This document shows, in pieces, positions 21,437-24,917 of a stretch of 24,917 nucleotides of DNA. The translations under genes were made by a program, and so were the position numbers. The stretch comes from Clostridiales bacterium (lineage in GTDB: Bacteria; Bacillota; Clostridia; Christensenellales; CAG-138). Each line of letters begins with the position of its first letter. The first letter of the stretch is position 1. The notes under the pieces were generated by a model. It did not search any database, had not been told where the DNA came from, and saw only the letters and a program-made list of their open reading frames with translations. The DNA is taken from positions 1-24,917 of the forward strand of contig SFCQ01000020.1 in the NCBI GenBank assembly GCA_004558525.1. Direction: 5' to 3'.

Positions 21437-23104
21437 TTAGTCCTTCAGTCCCGATGAGTTGGACATGGAGTTCCAGTACTCACGGCCGTCATCCGCAACG
21501 TGGAAAATAATGAACATATATTCGCCGCTCGTTGCCATCCACTCATACTGATGAACTTCGCCAGGCTTCCAAGAGTCCCTATCCACCTGCGCGATGCCGT
21601 GCACATTGCCTGCCATGCTGTATACGTCATCGTAGGTGACCTCACCGCGGTGCTCGTCGCAGTACTTGCACATGGTTTTGAGTGTATCGAGCGGCACGAT
21701 GCCGTCCGCGTCCGCCACTGAGCTGCCGTATTCGCCGCCGGTTGTCGGCTGCGGCTCCATCTGGTCATCCGGCACTTCGCCCTGAACGCCAGATGAGGCC
21801 GACGTGCCCGCATAGCCTATGGGAGCAAAGCCTATGGGCGGGATCTCGCCGCGCTCAATGGCTCCGTTGTACCATTCCACAGAGGGAGGCACGATAGCAA
21901 AGTCGCTGTCGATTTCCTTCTGCCAGCTTCCGCCCCACTGCTTCATGAAAAGCTTGAAGTCGAATATATTGTCGCCGTTCTCTATGACGTCGCCCATCAC
22001 ATACTGATCGGGATAATCGGGCATGGGCAGGAACATCCAGTTGTAGGCGTTAATTTCTTCGCCTCCGGCTATGGTGCCGTCTATGGCATAAAGCCCGGAT
22101 TCCTTCGCCTCGCAGTTGGCAAGGGCAAACGCTTCATTGACGCCGTCAAGGAACACCGCAAACTGACCCTTGCCGCTTGCATCTACATCAACTACCATGT
22201 ATGCGTCATAGAAATCGCTTGGGATATCGGCAAACGCGCCCGTGGCTTCGCTGACGTACAGGCAGCCGTACCATGTGCCGTTCCACTGCTTTTGCAATTC
22301 GCTTGCGGAAACGTTCGTATCGTTTTCTGCGGGTGTGCCGTTGACGGGGTTAGATGCTGTGCCGTTTGCGCGTTCAAATACGATGTCAACGCCCGCAAAA
22401 TACACATTCTCTATCGTGAGAACGCCGTTCTCAAGTTTTCCTTCAAGGTCATAGAAAGTGCTTTCCATGCTGAACTTCTTGCCGCTGAGCTTATATGTAC
22501 ATTCCTCTGCGCCCATGTCGCTTGTGAAAACACATTTTCCGTCCTCCAAAAGTTCGATGCTGGCGCCGGCGCCGAATACGTCGTCCGGGTTCATAGTCTC
22601 TCCGTTCTGCGTTGCGGAGACCGGAGTGTACACTCCAAGATAATCAGCAGCCTTATTGCCCTTGCCGCCAAGAGCGCTAATGAGCACGATAGCAAGAATG
22701 ACCGCCAGCACAGCACCGCCTATGATGAACAGCAGCTTTTTGTTAATAGGCTTTTTCTGCTTGGTCGTCTGTGCTGCGGGAGCATAGGCGGGCTGGGCAG
22801 AGTAGCTCTGCTGCGGGTTTCCCTGCTGAGGTTGATAGCTACCCTGCTGTGCAGGTGCTTGATAACTCTGCTGCGTGGGCGGGGTGTAGCTCTGCTGCGT
22901 GGGCGGCGTATAGGTCGCCTGATAAGTGCCTTGAACGGGCGCCTCCGCCTGCTTTGGTTCTTCGTTTTGAACCGGCTGCACAGGGGTTGCCTGCACGGGA
23001 GCTGCATGGGTAGCCGGCTCGCTTCCTCCAATTTTCTGCCCGCAGCTGGGGCAGAACTTCTTACCGTCGGAGACCTGCGCTCCGCAGTTGGTGCAAAATG
23101 ACAT
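21437..23104 (-). CDS. Zinc-ribbon membrane protein with extracytoplasmic lipocalin-like modules
   Basis: The 555-residue protein begins with a zinc ribbon, CTNCG...CPSCG (cysteines 4, 7, 18, 21), on the cytosolic side. A P/Q-rich spacer with tandem YTPPTQQS-type repeats (about 60-110) leads to a basic stop KQKKPINKK and one membrane helix (about 123-146). The large extracytoplasmic part has a lipocalin-like module (ADYLGVYTPVSATQNGETM..., about 153-245) and a larger module from WNGTWYGCLYVSE to PPSVEWYNGAIERGEIPPIG, then an acidic linker and a C-terminal domain I do not recognise. This single-helix layout suggests a sensor, scaffold or regulator, but nothing proves it. GGAGG, 8 nt from ATG 23104, rejects the in-frame start at 23161. 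It is the second gene of the operon. Confidence 0.83.
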   Translation of the reverse strand: MSFCTNCGAQVSDGKKFCPSCGQKIGGSEPATHAAPVQATPVQPVQNEEPKQAEAPVQGTYQATYTPPTQQSYTPPTQQSYQAPAQQGSYQPQQGNPQQSYSAQPAYAPAAQTTKQKKPINKKLLFIIGGAVLAVILAIVLISALGGKGNKAADYLGVYTPVSATQNGETMNPDDVFGAGASIELLEDGKCVFTSDMGAEECTYKLSGKKFSMESTFYDLEGKLENGVLTIENVYFAGVDIVFERANGTASNPVNGTPAENDTNVSASELQKQWNGTWYGCLYVSEATGAFADIPSDFYDAYMVVDVDASGKGQFAVFLDGVNEAFALANCEAKESGLYAIDGTIAGGEEINAYNWMFLPMPDYPDQYVMGDVIENGDNIFDFKLFMKQWGGSWQKEIDSDFAIVPPSVEWYNGAIERGEIPPIGFAPIGYAGTSASSGVQGEVPDDQMEPQPTTGGEYGSSVADADGIVPLDTLKTMCKYCDEHRGEVTYDDVYSMAGNVHGIAQVDRDSWKPGEVHQYEWMATSGEYMFIIFHVADDGREYWNSMSNSSGLKD

Positions 23105-23139
23105 TTCTTTATCCTCCTTGTTCTGCTGTATACGGTGTG

Positions 23140-24210
23140 TCAGTTGATGATGGCATAGCACGCAAAATTGCAGTCAGCATTCACGGTGTACGTAAACGAT
23201 CTCTCGGCGCTCTCCTTGTATGGCGTCGAATGACTTCCCACCCAATAGACTGTATAATAGGAAGGGTACGTGGTCGTCACGGTGATGCGCGTACCCGCCG
23301 GAACGCTGCCGCTCGCCGCATCGGAATATCCGCCGCCGGAAAATACACAGCCATCACAGGAGACGTTATAGTAGGTGATAGGCGCGGGCGTCTGCACGGG
23401 TTCCTGTGTGGGCTCGGGCACATAAATGGGCTGCTGCATGGGCTTGCTTGTAGGCTTGGGCGTGGAGGAGGGGGCATTCTCCTTCTTGAGCACCACCTCA
23501 TAAACGGTTGTCTCATTCAGGTCATGCACGGTAAAGCTGGTAACGGTGCGGTTGTAGTAATAGGGCACATCGTTGATAAGCCAATAGTCCACCGCGTAGC
23601 CTTTGGGCACGACCGCCTTGACGTATACGGTGATCCAGTCGCCGGGCTGTGTTTCATGGGTAACGGTATTCTCATAATCTTCTTCAAATACGAATTCCGT
23701 AAACTTCTCGCCTTTGGGCTCGCCCTTTTTGTCAAGGAACTGCATTTCGGCGTTTATCGATGTTACTTTATGCTCCGGACGCAGCCTTGCATCCACTACT
23801 GTGTTTCCCTGCGCCGTGAACGTGAAGGTATCTTCCATATCCTCGTAATACGGCGCTCCGTTCAGCTCCCAATAGTCCACCGCCATGCCCGCGGGAACGG
23901 TTGCCGTGGCAGTAAGCTCCATTGCGCCATCAACGATAAGCATTGTATCGCCGTCTATTGTCGAATGGAGCGCAAGAATAAGGTCGCCGTTTTCCTCCTC
24001 GGAAGGAGCGGCCGGTTCGGGAACCGGAGCCTGTGTATCCGCGGGTGCGGAAGGCTCGTACCCCGCTTGCTTTGCTTCGTCAAGCTGCTGCTGCATAAGC
24101 TGCATTTGGAGCTTCATAGCCTCGATATCCGCGTTGCCGCTATTGTCTTGGCATGCGGTCAGGCTAAAAAGTATCAGTATCACCAACACAGCCGACAGAA
24201 TTCGTTTCAT
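23140..24210 (-). CDS. Lipoprotein with InlB-like repeats
   Basis: The 356-residue protein starts MKRILSAVLVILILFSLTACQ (lipobox LTAC, cysteine about 20). A helical stretch MKLQMQLMQQQLDEAKQAG (about 33-51) may form a short coiled coil. Two related beta repeats follow, each with G-x-A-V-D-Y-W-x-x-N-x-x-P-Y-Y: GMAVDYWELNGAPYYEDMED and GYAVDYWLINDVPYYYNRTV. They resemble divergent InlB B-repeats of cell-surface proteins. A P/T/K/Q linker leads to a third, cysteine-containing beta repeat (YYNVSCDGCVFSGGG... to the C-terminus). The ATG at 24210 has AGGAGG with 7 nt spacing; the ATG at 24216 overlaps that site. It is the first intact gene of the operon; the zinc-ribbon gene follows after 35 bp. 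Confidence 0.82.
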   Translation of the reverse strand: MKRILSAVLVILILFSLTACQDNSGNADIEAMKLQMQLMQQQLDEAKQAGYEPSAPADTQAPVPEPAAPSEEENGDLILALHSTIDGDTMLIVDGAMELTATATVPAGMAVDYWELNGAPYYEDMEDTFTFTAQGNTVVDARLRPEHKVTSINAEMQFLDKKGEPKGEKFTEFVFEEDYENTVTHETQPGDWITVYVKAVVPKGYAVDYWLINDVPYYYNRTVTSFTVHDLNETTVYEVVLKKENAPSSTPKPTSKPMQQPIYVPEPTQEPVQTPAPITYYNVSCDGCVFSGGGYSDAASGSVPAGTRITVTTTYPSYYTVYWVGSHSTPYKESAERSFTYTVNADCNFACYAIIN

Positions 24211-24275
24211 TATCATTCCTCCTAAGTTTACTTACGATTGTTTCATTATTATTATTCATGTGAAAACGAGCTTTG

Positions 24276-24756
24276 CTAAAGCGCGTCGATCACAGCGGAA
24301 AGGTATGTCGCAGAAATAGAACAATATATGAAGTTGTCGATAAGGCCGTCCTTTTTTGCCTGCCGCACCTTGTCGGCAAGCTTTTTCTCTGTGTTTTCAT
24401 CCACCACAAGCACGATCTTGCAATCGGGGCATTGAACCTTGACTTCATCGCGCTGCTCAAGCCGCTTTTCTAAATCCCAAGTGGCGAGGGCAGTGACCTC
24501 CATGATAAGTGCGTAAGGATGCAATATGCGGCAAAGCTCCGTCGTTTCATCCGGCTTGTCGGCGTTGTAGACTTCAAAATCGGAATCAAATCTTGTCAAC
24601 GCCTGCTTTATGGCGTCAGCGGAAAGTGTTCTTCATATCAATAATCACGCGGCGCACAATTCCACCCGTCCTTTCCAAACCAGATATATAGGCCCAATAC
24701 TTTTGTAACTCCCAATCCGATCCCTTAAAAATAGTGTAGCAGGCATAATTAAAAAG
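24276..24756 (-). pseudogene. Frameshifted gene with a receiver-like C-terminal domain
   Basis: The frame ending with TAG at 24276 encodes about 115 residues from LSADAIKQALTRFDSDFEVY to SISATYLSAVIDAL. Near 24625-24630 the coding sense moves to another frame, which upstream reads YWAYISGLERTGGIVRRVII followed by DMKNT. A single-base loss would explain this. The segment YALIMEVTALATWDLEKRL...CPDCKIVLVVDENTEKKLADKV...GLIDNFIYCSIS has the alternating strand-helix pattern of a response-regulator receiver fold, but the family is uncertain. No clear start codon is seen, and a terminator hairpin (24758-24779) lies just upstream. It precedes the lipoprotein operon by 65 bp on the same strand and may once have been its first gene. 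Confidence 0.5.
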
Positions 24757-24779
24757 AACCCCATTCACATGAACAGGGT
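24749..24779 (-). terminator. Rho-independent terminator on the minus strand
   Basis: On the minus strand ACCCTGTT-CATGTG-AATGGGGT (24779-24758) forms a stem with G-U pairs and is followed by TCTTTTTAATT. It would end a transcript entering from the right edge. Confidence 0.6.
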
Positions 24780-24788
24780 GGAAAAATT

Positions 24789-24917
24789 TTATGTGGGATT
24801 ATTTTGCTTTATGCCCAGCCCGGGCGGAATGATTCTCTCCATAAAAGGCGTATCGGTTCGCTTTGTGTCCCATCGGCTAATGAGGTCAGGATTACATATA
24901 TCGTACCATCCTCATAC
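24789..24917 (-). other. Possible 3' end of a minus-strand gene entering from the right edge (frame not resolved)
   Basis: Two minus-strand frames are open just before the terminator. One ends at 24789 and contains SRWDTKRTDTPFMERIIPPG; it has a TGA at 24912-24914, close to the edge. The other ends at 24809, reads TIYVILTSLADGTQSEPIRL near its middle and stays open to the edge. I cannot tell which is coding from 130 bp. Confidence 0.25.

Noticed and set aside
23098..24225. Plus-strand open frame of 375 codons
   Set aside because: It is complementary to the InlB-repeat lipoprotein gene, which has a signal peptide, lipobox and strong ribosome binding site on the minus strand.

Overview
The window looks like a chromosomal segment of a Gram-positive anaerobe of the Clostridia (Bacillota). 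Supporting signs are strong AGGAGG-type ribosome binding sites, sigma-A promoters, a T-box in front of leuS, YpsA/SLOG and DUF2804 proteins, and a KamB-KamC pair otherwise typical of amino-acid-fermenting clostridia and fusobacteria. I cannot name the genus.

Positions 1-562 form a mobile-element junction. The last 17 codons of a large serine recombinase are followed within about 35 bp by an XRE-type regulator that has lost its N-terminal helix-turn-helix half. This suggests an element integrated inside the regulator gene, with the rest of the element to the left of the window.

Positions 563-16.3 kb look like the native chromosome: mscL with a C-terminal zinc ribbon, a peptidoglycan-binding NlpC/P60 endopeptidase, DUF2804, a SLOG protein, an ABC-F ATPase, leuS under a T-box, a YtcJ-like amidohydrolase, a beta-lactamase-fold serine hydrolase, KamB-KamC (reactivase of B12-dependent lysine aminomutase, with no aminomutase in view) and an aldehyde dehydrogenase. 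Two copies of a structured repeat of about 200 bp sit between convergent genes (576-779 and 14669-14870). Their hairpins are kept by compensatory changes. Genes here use ATA for most isoleucines.

Positions 16.35-24.9 kb, all on the minus strand, are different. Isoleucine codons are mixed or ATC-rich, and the content is a run of lipoproteins and other membrane-anchored extracytoplasmic proteins of unknown function. Four intact genes form a tight operon (24210 to 19389, gaps of 26-35 bp): a lipoprotein with InlB-like repeats, a zinc-ribbon/transmembrane protein, and two further lipoproteins. A stretch of nested inverted repeats (18932-19350) separates it from a decaying group: a DUF6935 lipoprotein split by an in-frame stop, a lipoprotein leader frameshifted in a T-run, an intact lipoprotein containing a perfect 30-bp palindrome, and a lipoprotein pseudogene with at least two lesions. 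A frameshifted gene lies at the right end. I read this region as an accessory, probably acquired island that is partly decaying. No CRISPR array, tRNA or rRNA was seen.
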